Shown here: positions 8,115 to 20,299 of the stretch, piece after piece
Position numbering within the stretch: position 1 is the stretch's first letter
Layout of the letters: every line of letters begins with the position of its first letter
Program-made: the position numbers and the translations under genes
The notes under the pieces: generated by a model
What the model saw: the letters and a program-made list of their open reading frames with translations, nothing else
Database searches by the model: none
What the model was told of the DNA's origin: nothing
Assembly: GCA_963930775.1 (NCBI GenBank)
Contig: OZ005697.1
Location: 4,114,292 to 4,178,291, forward strand
Direction of reading: 5' to 3'
DNA from: Cliona cf. orientalis
Taxonomy: Eukaryota > Porifera > Demospongiae > Clionaida > Clionaidae
Length of the DNA stretch: 64,000 bases

Positions 8115-11100
8115 TCATGTAAGTGTATCTTGTACTGAGTGTTGCCCCAGTGGATGCTTTTGGTTTACTGGATTCTCTGCTGCCTGATGATAAACATGTT
8201 CCTCAAGTTCACCATGTCGTTCATTGGCCTGAAGAACCTCCCGAAACGTTTGAAGATCAGTGATCCTAGTCCGTTGCTGATCGATATCAAGGCTCAGTGA
8301 GAGTGATAGACTTGCAAAGTCCTATAGCAGAGGTATACATCAATTGCTGTCCTGCAAAATTTAATTAAATTCTACCTGAATAAGTGATTCAGAAGAGGAG
8401 TGTGGGGGTTGACTGTATGTATACATCAGGTTAAATTCCTTCAGTTCCTGGTCAGCCACTTCCTGCGCTGTTCTGCCATACTGTGTGTATGTGGTATCAG
8501 ATTGAATGGTCATGATAGTATCTTTCTAGCCAATAGCTACGGCAAATAAATTGTGAGTAGAAGTCACTTACTTTATCCTTGATGCTGGCATCAGCACCAT
8601 GTGTCAATAGTAAATCTAAAATCTTGATATTATTGTTCAGGAGTGCAAAGAAAATAGGAGTCCATCCTATTCCAGGTTCCTGTGTGCAAATCAAATTAAA
8701 TGTAAGTCATAGTTATTCACAATGATAATATCCCAGGCCTGGGGTGTAGATAACTTTTGGTATAATGGGGGCACCTTGGGTTGCCACGCTTATTGTGACC
8801 ATGCCTACGCATAACCACATGGCAATGCAACTGAGAAAATCACTTATTAGAATTCCTGTACCTGAACACTCTGGCATTAAGAATAAGTGGTATTATACAT
8901 TAATTTACTCACACTTGGGATCCCTAAATTTGAACTGAAATGCTATGGATGACAATAAGTGACCAAAGTATGTAAGCAGTATTTTTACCAAGTGAGATAA
9001 TGGTACAATTTCAGTCACAGATACAATTGCAAAAAAGGTTTTACTGTTAACTTATCACCATCCACATCTCAATGTCTCATTCTCTATTAGCTGCTACTCC
9101 TCCCACCTTCATTTTCAAGTTGACTTGTGCACCATAGGTAATCAAAAGCTCAACCATGTGATCCAATTCAAGGTACACTGCACTGTGTATGGGGGCAACT
9201 CCATTCTGTGTAACGATAATAATGGTGAGCATGAGCCTCACATGTAATAATATTTACTTGTGATACACTATTATTATTAAAAATGCAGGGGCATGCATCC
9301 TCTGTCAGCTCGGGATGTGCATGTAAAGTTTACGACCACATGACAAAGAGGTCACACTGCGAGCTAGCTATAGGATATGTAGTTACATGCGAACAATTGT
9401 GTGAGATAGTTAGCCCTAAAATTTTGGTACTGTGATAGATTATCTACCTTGTCAAAAGAATCTATTGGTGCACCATTCTCCAGTAGCACTCGGGCAACTT
9501 CAACATGATTCTGTAGGACTGCTCTACGGAGAGGTGAGATTCCCTCCTGTATATGAGGTATATGCAATCATATTGAGTCATTACATCATGCAGTTTATCT
9601 GTATAATTTATATACATCATCTCTTTGGTCAGTGTGTGCTCCACTTGAAAGCAGTAATTGCACCATATCAGTTTTGCCATGGTAGGATGCTATACTGAGG
9701 GCAGTTTGCCCAATCTGCATGACCACAATAAGAAATATCTATAAGCTTAAGAGTGAACTGACAGAGCCTTCAGAAACAAATTTTGGATTCTCAAATTGTA
9801 CATAACTGCACTCTATAGCGATTATGACACACAGATGATAATTAAATCAATAGCTACATGTGAGAATTGAAGCAAGACGTGAGGTTGTAGTTATGCTTAC
9901 TTTGCCCTTAGCATCCACTTTGGCACCATTCTTGATAAGAATCTCTGCCACTTGGACTTGCCCGTCCTGACTTGCGAAATGGAGGGCAGTCCAGCCTTCC
10001 TGATAAAATTAATATTATTAATGAAATGTTCATCATCACGGTTTTCAGGTAGCATAATATTATGCAACATCACCCTTCTATAATCAGGCACAATGCCAGA
10101 CTGAGTACCTTATTCTGGACCTCACTGTTAGCACCATTCTTTAAAAGTAAGTCAACAATATCAGTATTCCCCCTGGCACTTGCGTGCATGAGACAGGTAG
10201 AGCCATTCTGTGTATTGTGGAGTGCCATGAAAAGTTAGTAACAATAATAACCTTAGGCTAGTACTCTAGAACACATAATAATTATTCCTATATAATATTA
10301 TCAAGCACTGTGCACATGTCGATTGAATGCATATCTCATAGCTATAAATTAAAGCAAATAGATTATCATGCACTTTCAACTGTGTGCTCTTATTATGGAG
10401 AAATGAGTATATTAGGTGGCATGGCATAACCAATCAAGAAGCGTATTATATAAGCCATGATTGTAATTAGCGGGACAGGCCATGGCCACTAACCAAGATA
10501 CAATGTAATATACACGTATTTATGTCTAGCTATAGAGATTTTGTGGGCGATCGACGTCCAATCACTTTATCCCTGGCACATGCGCATGGGGTAAAGCGCA
10601 GAGAAAATTCCGCGATGGGATCAGACTACACATCAGGTGCTGTAATCCAACTACCTTATCTTTGATATTGACATTAGCACGACACTGTATGAGCATCTCT
10701 GCCACCACTATGTGTCCTCTTGCGATAGCTGCTCCAAGTGGCGAGAACCCCTCCTGTATATGTACATATCCCATGCACACAATTCAAATGACTAGCTATA
10801 TAAACTGCACAAAAACATACGCTGTCCTGCAGATCAATCTGGGCTCCATGTTCTGTAAGCAAGTTAACTAGTTCAGCATTGCCACAGAAACAAGAATGCC
10901 AAAGAGCAGTGTGGCCAGTCTGTAGATAAAATTAACACACCTTCAGTAATGCAATCATGATACAAGACTAGTAGCACTTAATCCCGGTTCACAATACAAC
11001 ACTACATAATGCGTTGCATTGCCACTGTGTTGATCGATGCTTGTGGCACAATGCTAGGATAGACTCGGATCCTATCCTTGCGTTCCTATGCATTGCGTTC

Positions 11101-14100
11101 TTGTATAAGATCGTTAAAATATTTGAAATGTTTGCGTTGCAATGCAAGACCTTGTGTTGTATTATGAACCGGCCTTTACTTTGTCCTGTATGTCCAGTTG
11201 TGAACCAAATTTAAGGAGAATCTCTGCCACATTAACATGCCCCTGCCAGCAAGCTATATGTAGTGGTGGTAATCCATTCTATAAAATGAGATACCTCATA
11301 CTTTCTGATTCATATCAACAAGAAACATTATTCAGCATCATAATTATGTAGTTTAGATGTGAAATTATATTATACCGTATATATATATAGCGGATAACTT
11401 TTGGTGAGCATTAATTGGCGAAATAGCTCTCCATTGGTATTAATTAATTGGTGAAGTTTAAATTTGATGATCTGAATTCTTATATACTGCCATAGGCGCG
11501 CATGCGTTTAGTTGAACTGGTTAGCTTTTAAGTTGGTGATCTTTACCAAATTCGCCAAAATCGCCAAATTAAAACCTCACCAATGTTTCCCACTATACAA
11601 TACTACATGCAGGTCTCCATGAACCACTAGCTAGGATGGATGCATGCATTCATGCAGCAATGCACATAGTTCTAGCCACCATTCCTATGGAACAATTAGA
11701 ACTGAGGTTATCTGTACGATAGCTGGTGTTTTATGATTGTTGCACATGCACACATTCAAAGCTCATCTTACAATAATGCATGTTTATACTTACTTTATTT
11801 TGTGAGTTGATGTCAACCTGGTGTTGAAGGAGGGCTTTTATAAGTGCTATGTTACCAAACTTGCACGCCAACCAAAGGGGAGTCACACCATCCTGTAGTT
11901 AAATGGGTCATACTATATAAAGGGAAATGTCCAAGTTTTATGGAAGGCTAATTTGAATTTCAGCACGTTGAATGAATCAGGAAGGAGATAATTAATTAAT
12001 TAAACTTGCTATTCAGGGCTATTCTATGATTAGAGCAAGGAGTATGGTACAAACTCTTGCAATCGGCATCATAGATACTGAACAGCTAGTGATAAAATAA
12101 TATAATAGTGATGATCCCATAGCAAGCTAATCTGCTGCACATGAGTATTATTAATCCTTGGTGCATGCATGCACGAGGGTTACGGTAGTTGTTCTATGTG
12201 TCTATTATTATGCTAACTACTACATACCTTATTTGTGAGTCCAAAGTGTGGTTTTATAAGGTGCAGCATGCTATACTGGCTCCATGCTGGAATGGCTCGC
12301 GAGAATTTAGAAAAAATTCGACAAGTGAAAAAGAAAGTATAAAGCGAGATTTGAACCCGCTACATTCTGTTCCACACACAAGAGCCCCAACCACCACACC
12401 ACCGCTGTTGCCGCTGCTGCCAATCATTATTCCCCCCTATGATAGACAAACCCTAGATACTGTCACGTGACATGAGTCTGTGACCAAATGGAGGAAGCAC
12501 TTGAGCAAATAGCTCAGATAACTAGTCGTCAATCATTTTTGGGAGTGCTAAAACTTCTTTAGCCTCAGAACTTATAATAAAGAGAAAGTTTCACGTGATC
12601 CAGCACTTGTTGGCCAAATGTACATGTACATTCTGGTCATAATCACGTTTCATTTGCATTTATTCTAAGAATAATGGGTAACTTTCTCTTGAATAATGGG
12701 GTAGATAAGTTGAAGAATAATTATTTGAATAATGGCAAATTTAAAAGAATATTTGGCCCAGGCCTACTCCACGGAAACAAGCCACTCCATAGAAACAATT
12801 TCAACTTTGACGGTGACAAGATAAAGAATATCATCCTACTTGAATTTGCTGACTGAGCGAGGTTAGCTGTTGACTCTGAGTAGCCTAGCTAGCTAGCTAC
12901 GAGTGTAACAGTTTTGAACAGTTATCTGTCTGTACTACTATATTATTATAGCATTTAATAGTCCAGCATCAGTTTGGTCAACAGTAGTGACGTATGTCCT
13001 TTCAGTTTCTCGATTGAGAGAAGCGTGGTACATACACTGTACGAATTAGCTAGCTAGTTCTTGCATGTGGCAGGTGTGAATTAAATGATTGCTACATTGT
13101 GTCCTGTGTGGTATCCATTAGTGCACATAATTATTATGCTTCCTGTGCCTATGTAAACCGAGTCTGTAGTGTGGCCTGTTGGTGTGTATGCAGCTATATA
13201 GCTGGCTGCATTCTTAAATGGATTCCCTCATTATACTTCATATTCCTGACCGTTACCTCAGTGTCAAGTTCATAGTACTAGTATAATATATACACATGTA
13301 CCCTAAAGGAATTAATATCACACTATACATAAGGGAGTTATAATATTGCACACTAGCAGTGTGATATTAAGAATAACTGTTCTAAACTAGAGCTCTGTAG
13401 AGCACATACCCTGCGCACCCTGTAGCCACTGTAGCGTAGTATTGCATGCAGAGCTCGAGGTGTTTTATGACTTGATGATCCTTTCCAAGACTGAGCTTGA
13501 GCATGTACAGTTGCATCAGCACATGCCAATAGAGTGGGTTTGGTTGATAAGCCACAGGCATACTGAACAGAAAATGCACGATTTGTAGCACTAGTGAGCC
13601 GTTTTGAGCAATTCGAAACACGTATATACAAGCTCACTGATCACGCGAGATCTTGCAATTTTTGTGCCGACAATGACAATGACGATGACGACAGACATAC
13701 AAACCGATTGCTTTACCCCTTGTGCATACGCGCAGGGTAAAAAGGATATATATACTGGTCTATACGTTAAAAACAAGTTGCTGTTAGACTTCATATAGCA
13801 TTTTCAAGAGGTATATTGTAATAATGCAAATGCGATCCCGACCTGATCGCGATACGCCAGTACGTATGCCGCCACGATCACTGGACAGTACGGATGGAAG
13901 GGGCTGGATTGTGTAGGTTTTATCTATAAAATATTTGAAATAACAGCTGTCAGTAGCGACAACGGTGGTGGCTGAGTGCTTCGGCTCTTGTGTGTGGAAT
14001 GGTATGGAGCAGGTTCAACTCTTGCTGTACACTTTTTTCCCTGTCGAATTTTTGGCAGTTTGCATTGACGTTGTAACATGCATTGTGTGGATTTGTTGAA

Positions 14101-17100
14101 AACGCTTAGGTTCTGGCTGCTGACCACCACTGCTTCTTGGCGAGTTTTCGATAGAGAGCTGTCTGATATGCGATCACTTTTAAATTATTTTAAGAAGACT
14201 GGTATGTAGGTTTAGTGATAATTTGACTGACTCATCACTAGTCACTGTGGGCTATCAACTACTCTTCTTCTAGATCTGCTGATCTGGCATGCACATGGTA
14301 CTACGTATACGCAATTAATGCCGTGCAATCAGTATTAGCATATAGATGATATAGTATAGACGTACTACAGTGGAACCCCTCTAAAACGGACACCATTGGG
14401 ACCAACGATTGTGTCCGCTACAGCAAGGGTGTCCATAGCTCAGGGGTTAGTGGTTGACCATGCCCCTCCCATAATTGTGGCCAACTATGATAAAGCACGG
14501 CTCTGGACAACAAAAAAGAATGTATTGATGAGAGTTCTGTCAACTGACAGCTTATAGGCAAGAATTGGAGGCATTTAGGCTTTACTGTAGCTACTACCGT
14601 AGGTGCTTACCATGCTGCTGGTGGTGGTGGTGTTAAAGAGTTCAGTGTGCTACATGTTCAAGAACTTGAAAAGAAGGTTTTTTTTACTCTTCACGGTGGT
14701 CAGCCTTTTTTACGTACTGAGTTTGGTCCATCTTCCACGGTGCTTACTCCCATCGCCAAATGAACTAGGTCCCGATTGAAGATGTAGCCCATGCTAGAAT
14801 ATTATTACTCTTAAGTAATTATTACATACTATATTTTACATTTGCACCTCAAGTGGTGTGTGAAAAATACTAATAAATAAATAAATAGCAAGCGTCTGGG
14901 TTATATCCATCTTCCCAGCAACACCTCAGAGCTCGATGACTACATGTGTACACCAATGAATAGGCAGGGATTTCTTTGTAAAGACTGCATCGATGGCTTT
15001 GGGCCTTCCATCACTTCAGTTGGATACATGTGTTCCAACTGCACTGACGTTTGGTACGGCGTACCACTTTATGTACTGGCGGGAAACTTTCGAGGGAGAA
15101 AACTTTCACGAATTTCGTGATTTTTCAGCCATATATACGCGAAAGTTTTCTTCACGAAATTCTGGGCATGCCACACCCATTATGCGACCAGTTTCAAACA
15201 TTCCGCAAAAGTTTTCTCCGCGAAATGCACCTTTCCTACCGATCCACGAAAGTTTTCTCCCTCGAAAATTTCCCGCTATACGGTAGTCGCTGAAACTGAT
15301 CGATTTTTTATGGAACTCTTTGTTATGCGAGGTTATTCACTATTGCACAGGTTCAAACGGGACCAAAGTAAGTGTCCATTATACGGAATAGCGGGGTGTC
15401 CGCTGTTGAGGGGGTTCGAATATATTGAAGTCTATGGAAATACAATCCAGACATTCAGAATTGTCCGTTATATCGCAGGTGTCGGCCATTGAGGGGTGTC
15501 CGTTAAGCGGGGTTCCACTGTATATCATCTATGGCATTAGTGCATTCTTGTGATTACTCTCTACAACACTGCTAACAGTAACTTCTCCATCAGCCTCCAT
15601 GGCTTAGCTTGCAAATTTGCACACGCAACCGATAGATTACTGCTAGCTATAGCTAACAGTGCCTTTATAGTATGTCACTACAATTTCTTAGTATTTTAAT
15701 ACAATAAATCTCACAGCGCTAAGGGTTTGGCACCAATGGCTAACACTAGTCTTAATTTATATTATACAGGACTTAGTATTGCCATCTATTTGCACATGTG
15801 GTATATAGTATAGGTGCATGGCAGTGTATGAGGTCTGTGTACTTGTTTACTGCCCAGCTTTTATAGGCAAATTGCTGGCTATCAGAGGACTCGAGATGGA
15901 TGATCATAGGGTATACTCCAATGATGTTAACATAATAATTATTATGGGTTGATAAAAATATTCACTGGGGTACATTTGACCAAAGATCTTAAGCTAGCCA
16001 AATAAAATTAATATTGCACTGCTTTTTGTACACACCTCATTTCGGAGGTCTGGTAGGGCACCATAACGAATCAATAACTCTGCAACTTCAGTACTTCCAG
16101 TCTCACCAACAATGTGCATTGGGGTGCAACCATGCTATAAATTTAATAATAAAGTAAAAACAGCATTATATTGAAATTTTGTTTATATTGCTTACAGTGT
16201 CTTTCACATTGACTGACGCTCGATGCTCAAGAAGATATTTAATAGCATCAACTTTGCCACTGTATGTTGCAAATCCAAGAGCAGTTCCACCATTCTATAG
16301 AATTATTCAGAATTGCCCACTAGGACAACTTAGTATCACAATTATAAATAAGACTCATCTACATGTATCAGTGTTCCTAGTTCTAAGTTAATAGTAAATA
16401 AGTGGAGAGGGGGCAGAAGATATCCCCCTCTTAGAAATGGACTGGAGGAGCAACCATGCACCCAGAATGCCTGCAAGCTCGTTTAGCAGGTGGTCTAACA
16501 AACCCACAAGTTGTACCTGCAGCCAAGTGGGTTTCCCTGGGGCTGTCCTACAGTGGCCACTATAGGCAGGCTAATTTGTACTAGTGTAAACGCCATCATG
16601 TGGGACCTGGCTAACTGGCTGGTATACGCAATAGGCAGGTGCCATGGCCGTCTTATCCAGGCTGCATTCCATAGTGAATGCATTGTGGCTGTTTGGGACC
16701 TACAGGATGTGGCTGTATTAAGGAGGTGACTGCCTTATCCAGGTGACCGCTAAGGCAGGTTCCAAGGTTCCACTGTATAATGCTAGGATTTTTCATCTTT
16801 AGGGTTGATCATGATAATACAAACACCTGCTACAAAATAATCGTATACTCTCCTACATAGTTGTGTGCATAGTACCATTATTTACTTAACTTACGTGAGC
16901 TTTTACTTCAATCTTTGCCCCATGCTTCAATAACATGTCAAGAAGCTTGACAGAGCCAACCATACTCGCAAAGTGTAGAGGTGTCAACTGTGACTGAAAT
17001 TTGACCATGCCATGTTTTTCAATATCCAATGGATATCACAAGTAGTTCCTACAGCAATAGATTCACTACCTTGTTATGTTTGTTTACAGAAGCATGGTGG

Positions 17101-19666
17101 TCAAGTAGCACACTGGCAATTTCAGTATACCCATTGTAGCATGCAAACATCAAAGCAGTATTGCCAAGGTCATCCTGAAAATCAGCAAATTTAGTATATG
17201 ATAACAAAGACATTTAATGTCACTATAACATTCATGTCTTACATGTATGTCAACGTTGACGCCACGACTTAGAAGAGTTGAGATCTCATTGCAATTAGAA
17301 CAACCTTCAGTGCAGATTTTAAGCAAGCACTTTTCGTGTTCAATCTACAAAAAGTAGAGTATAGTGAAATGAGGTCAATTAAGTTTTGGATCCAGACCAG
17401 TGCCTAATACGAGCTTATCATAGAGTCGGTAGACTCTATAAGTAGGGATGGCCCGGATATGCCATATATGCAATACATTACAAATACCCAAATAATTTCT
17501 AAGTGTGAAAATCAGAATCTCCAGCAAATTGTGCATCTAACAAGAACAAGATCATTCATCAAAACAATTGTACACGTCAGAACCAGATGTTCAAAAAAAT
17601 AGGCCATTTCTCATTCTTTTCTTTCTCATTTCCAGGGCTAACTTAAGACTGTCTGGACCTCTCACCTTAGTTCTCATATAAATCTATTCTATTTTGTGCA
17701 GTGGCACGCTAGTTTGGTGTTATCTCGACAGTTACGTAATAGTGGGTGTGTACGGCGCATTATCGAATGGGTGTGTCTGATACGCCATTTTTGTGATATA
17801 ATGCACATGCTCGGAATGTGTTGCCATGGTGAAGTCATGTGACAGCACCTGGCCCTAGGCGCGCGCCTAGGCGAGCAAGCTCAGATGATTGCTGAGCTCG
17901 TACATCGCTAGCGCGTGCAATGGCGCGCTGGACCGATCATGGATATGAAGGTTCAAGGCTCGAGGAGCGGTAAGGCGCTAGGCATAGACGAGCTACTCGC
18001 TAGCACTTACAGTGCTAGTGCTACACTGGATCGATCATAGATGTCATACCTGATACGAAGGCACAAGGCTCGAGCTGCGGTATTAAATGTACAGATCATA
18101 AAATAATGCCGGGTAGCTAGCTGCTGCCAACAGTAGAACTTAGAACTAGGTTTTCTTCCTAAAAGGAAAAGTCTCATCACTACTTGGGCCGCCTAAAGCA
18201 GCCTTCTTTGTAAGATGGCATAGATCAGTGGCATTCCCAGGATTTGAGGGAGGGGGGTGCTAAGACATTCGCGCGCAAAATATTTAACCACGCCCCAAAA
18301 GTTGACCACACCCCTAATTACACGCGTTTTTGAAGGTAGCTGGCTGACAAAGAAGGGTGTTTTAGGCCAAATAACGACGAGAAACTGCTGTTTTGGGAGC
18401 GAATTTTAGAGGCCAGTAAGTTTATTGTTGGCGGTAGCTTCCAGTCAACGATTATCAATAACGATATTTGTCAATGAGCTACTGAGCTGGCTGTTGTGCC
18501 AGAGCTGATGGGGGTGCTCTAGCACCCTGAGCACCCCCCTGGGTACGCCACTATAGATAAATTACAATAAAAAAGAATAGAAACAAGTATAAAAACAATT
18601 GAAGAATGAAGTAGGGATGGCAGGATCAAAATGTACACAAACAAGAGATAATCGCATCTACTATACATCCCTACGCTTGCTTTTTGAGGGGTGCAAAAAT
18701 AGCCAGTAATAATGCGATTGAATCAAACTGATAAACCCGAACCATCGTGACAACTAGGGAACAATCTGCACGAATATCTCCCACATACCACACTCAACAA
18801 ACACGTCAACCATGATTAATAGGTGCACAATAGTCGAGAAAAGCAAGCATAGGGATGTATAGTAGATGCGATTATCTCTTGTTTGTGTACTTTTTGATCC
18901 TGCCATCTTTACTTCATTCTTCTTTTTATACTTGTTATAATAGAACCTACCATGACATCTTCATCATAGATTGTACGATCGCCGATGGTCACAATCACTA
19001 TTTGGTGTCGTCTGAAAAACGGAATGGCGTTCACTGCATTTGAGGCAATTGTGTCTGCATCCTGGGGAGACACGAGCCAAGTGACTATCAAACTTCCTTC
19101 GATCAGTTGATCAATCACTGCCGTCAATGAAGGAAGATCAAACTCCTCACTAAATGCATTCCATAGCTCACTAATGTATGATAACGACACCTCAGACAGC
19201 TTTCTGTTGAGTTTGAGTTTCACCTTTAGTTTCTGATAGTGTACAGTAGTGTATTTTTCCATCGTTGCTGCACTGCTGCTCTTCATTTGAGCTTCACACT
19301 TTTGAGGTTGTACATGCTTTATGTAGTCGATAATCTTTGTCGTTGCAAAGAAACCGGATAGATAGCCCTTGTAGTTACTCACAGCATCTCTGACTGAATC
19401 ACATTTTGGTAGAAAATGTTGAATAATCTTCTCGAGTGGACCATAGTGTTGGTAATCCCAGAGTCTTGTGACTGTTACTCTGTCAAACATCTTCACAAGG
19501 TCTGGTGAATCAGTGAGAAAGTCATCCCTCTGGAAGAAACCAACAAGAAATTGGCGTAGATTCAAAACGCTGACATCGCTGCTTTCCAATGCTTGACGAA
19601 CTATAACCAACAAAGATGAGAATCGACCTTGAATCTCTTCCATGTTGGAGCGGAGCAATTCCTGAC
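8115..19666 (-). CDS. Ankyrin-repeat protein 1 with conserved N-terminal domain
   Basis: Exons, 5' to 3' on the minus strand: 19666-18951, 17344-17243, 17174-17070, 16993-16895, 16294-16196, 16134-16036, 11892-11794, 11278-11180, 10919-10821, 10753-10655, 10207-10109, 9999-9901, 9714-9616, 9546-9448, 9205-9107, 8679-8572, 8480-8376, 8321-8115 (TGA). Every junction is GT-AG and phase 0 after the first exon. The first exon (238 codons) is a conserved domain with LWDYQHYGPLEKII, LPSLTAVID and a GSLIVTW core, shared with the paralogue at 44788. The next 15 exons each encode one ankyrin repeat (for example EGWTALHFAS..., NGLPPLHIAC...), twelve of them exactly 99 bp. The last two exons give a hydrophilic tail with no recognised domain. 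The 19666 exon starts in phase 1, so at least one more 5' exon exists; the Death-domain exon at 25757 is the likely start. A scaffold or adaptor role is inference. Confidence 0.85.
11373..11605. mobile_element. TACCGTA-type MITE in an ankyrin-gene intron
   Basis: The left tip TACCGTATATATATATAGCG and the interior AATTGGCGAAATAGC / GATTTTGGCGAATTTGG are inverted repeats, closing near ACTATACAATA at the right. About 230 bp, non-coding, eroded on the right side. Confidence 0.6.
12290..12455 (-). mobile_element. tRNA-derived SINE, copy 1
   Basis: On the minus strand: an A-box-like GGTGGTGTGGTGGTTGGGGC (about 12386-12405), then a B box GGGTTCAAATCTC (about 12346-12358), then a short unique stretch ending near TTTTTCACTTGTCGAA. 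A second copy with the same layout is at 27180-27335. The spacing between boxes fits a tRNA-derived promoter. The 3' body is short and there is no long A tail. Confidence 0.7.
13600..13745. repeat. Dispersed repeat family C, copy 2 (partial)
   Basis: Holds the family C end: GATCTTGCAATTTTTGTG, a GACAATGACAATGACGATGACG tract, then the palindrome TTTACCCCTTGTGCATACGCGCAGGGTAAA. It lies in the large ankyrin-gene intron 11893-16035. The small open frames on both strands here are repeat shadows. Confidence 0.65.
14890..15072 (+). pseudogene. Captured fragment of Cys-rich multi-span family gene
   Basis: An open 61-codon stretch inside the TIR element at 14368-15520. It reads LPSNTSELDDYMCTPMNRQG, then FLCKDCIDGFGPS and a final CSNCTDVWYGVPLY. 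This aligns residue for residue with LPNNITELNSYMCGPLNREE...LCSKCKNGYGPP in the gene at 32060-33975, including the cysteine spacing. It stops exactly where the nested MITE begins. There is no start codon or splice site, so it is a relic or captured segment and not an expressed gene. Confidence 0.75.
15074..15285. mobile_element. Palindromic MITE nested in the larger TIR element
   Basis: Left GGCGGGAAACTTTCGAGGGA, right CCCTCGAAAATTTCCCGC, then TATACGGTA. The interior has further inverted repeats (GAAAGTTTTCTTCACG / CACGAAAGTTTTC). It interrupts the captured gene fragment immediately 5' of it. Confidence 0.7.
16549..16777. mobile_element. CAGTGG-tipped MITE (mariner-like)
   Basis: The left end TACAGTGGCCACTATAGGCAGG and the right end CTAAGGCAGG...GGTTCCACTGTA are imperfect inverted repeats with TA at the borders. 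It lies in an ankyrin-gene intron, with TTATCCAGGYTGC-type internal repeats. It has no coding capacity. Confidence 0.55.
17415..18120. repeat. ~700-bp dispersed repeat, copy 1
   Basis: An inverted copy lies at about 51850-52590. Shared landmarks, in order: ATAGAGTCGGTAGACTCTAT, AGGGATGGCCCGGATAT, TTTCTTTCTCATTTCCAGGG, CTCACCTTAGTTCTCATATA, GGGTGTGTCTGATACGCCAT and TTGCCATGGTGAAGTCATGT. The left end is a short hairpin (AGAGTCGGTAGACTCT). Neither copy shows an open frame of useful length. Confidence 0.7.
18226..18553. mobile_element. hAT-like MITE, TAGAT duplication
   Basis: 328 bp. The left tip is CAGTGGCATTCCCAGG, followed by a GGGGGGTGC motif. The right tip is GCACCCCCCTGGGTACGCCACTA. It is flanked by TAGAT on both sides (18221-18225, 18554-18558), again 5 bp. 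No coding capacity. It lies between the ankyrin gene's conserved-domain exon and the first ankyrin exon. Confidence 0.75.
18582..18936. mobile_element. Long-TIR MITE (AACAAGTATAAA tips), copy 1
   Basis: 355 bp with ~90-bp inverted repeats: AACAAGTATAAAAACAATTG...GTAGGGATGGCAGGATCAAA against TTTGATCCTGCCATC...TTTATACTTGTT. The inner arms read ACAAGAGATAATCGCATCTA. It ends 14 bp outside the splice donor of the 19666-18951 exon. The same family occurs at 51316-51715, at an exon border of the kelch gene. Confidence 0.8.
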
Positions 19667-19790
19667 CTAAGAAATAATTGGTGATCATTGTTATTTTGCA
19701 CTATTATAATAGAGTCACATTGATCAATCACTGGCCAGATCCTCTTTTCCCACTTTTACATATCTGTAGCCAGTGAGACTTGTGTGTATA

Positions 19791-20175
19791 CAGTGGAACC
19801 CCTCTGACACAATAATAATTATGATTGGGACCAACGCTGTAGCGAGATATCCTTAGCTCAGGGGTTGTGGCTGACCACACCTCTCCTACAATAACGGCCA
19901 GCTATGATAAAGCATGACTGCAGACGACGAAAAAAAAACGTATTAAAGTAATGAGAGGTCTGTCAATTGATAGCTCCTTGGCAAGAACTGGGGACATATT
20001 ATTTAGGCTTTATTGTGACTACACTGGTCGCTGCATATGACTGACCAATAATATTATTTTAATGATGGGTGTAGCTATATAACAGGCCGTTATGCAAGGC
20101 TGTTCACTATTGCGCAGACTTGAACGGGACCAAAGTAGCTAAGTATCCGTTATATGTAATTGCAGGGTGTCCACT
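19791..20175. mobile_element. CAGTGGAACC-tipped element, eroded copy
   Basis: The left end is CAGTGGAACCCCTCTGACAC next to TA. The order of internal motifs (GGGACCAACG, CTCAGGGGTT, CTATGATAAAGCA, GTTCACTATTGCGCAG, GGTGTCCACTAT) matches the element at 14368-15520 without its captured segment. The right tip is lost. Confidence 0.65.
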
Positions 20176-20299
20176 ATGCACTAACAGACCTTATGATAAA
20201 TTTTTTTGTATGGCCAGTCAAAATGTCTGATGATGCACCAATATACATTAATTCTTTTTCACTATCAGTGCTGTACATGTAGCAGGGTATGTTGTGTAC

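Larger units (their letters stand above)
14368..15520. mobile_element. TIR element (CAGTGGAACC tips) carrying host-gene piece
   Basis: About 1.15 kb, bounded by CAGTGGAACCCCTCTAAAACG at 14368 and ...CGGGGTTCCACTG at 15520, each next to a TA dinucleotide as expected for a Tc1/mariner-type target duplication. Subterminal repeats (GGACACC / GGTGTCC) are also inverted. The interior holds a fragment of the Cys-rich multi-span gene family (14890-15072) and a nested palindromic MITE (15074-15285). No transposase is seen. Related ends occur at 16549-16777, 19791 and about 21034. Confidence 0.75.
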
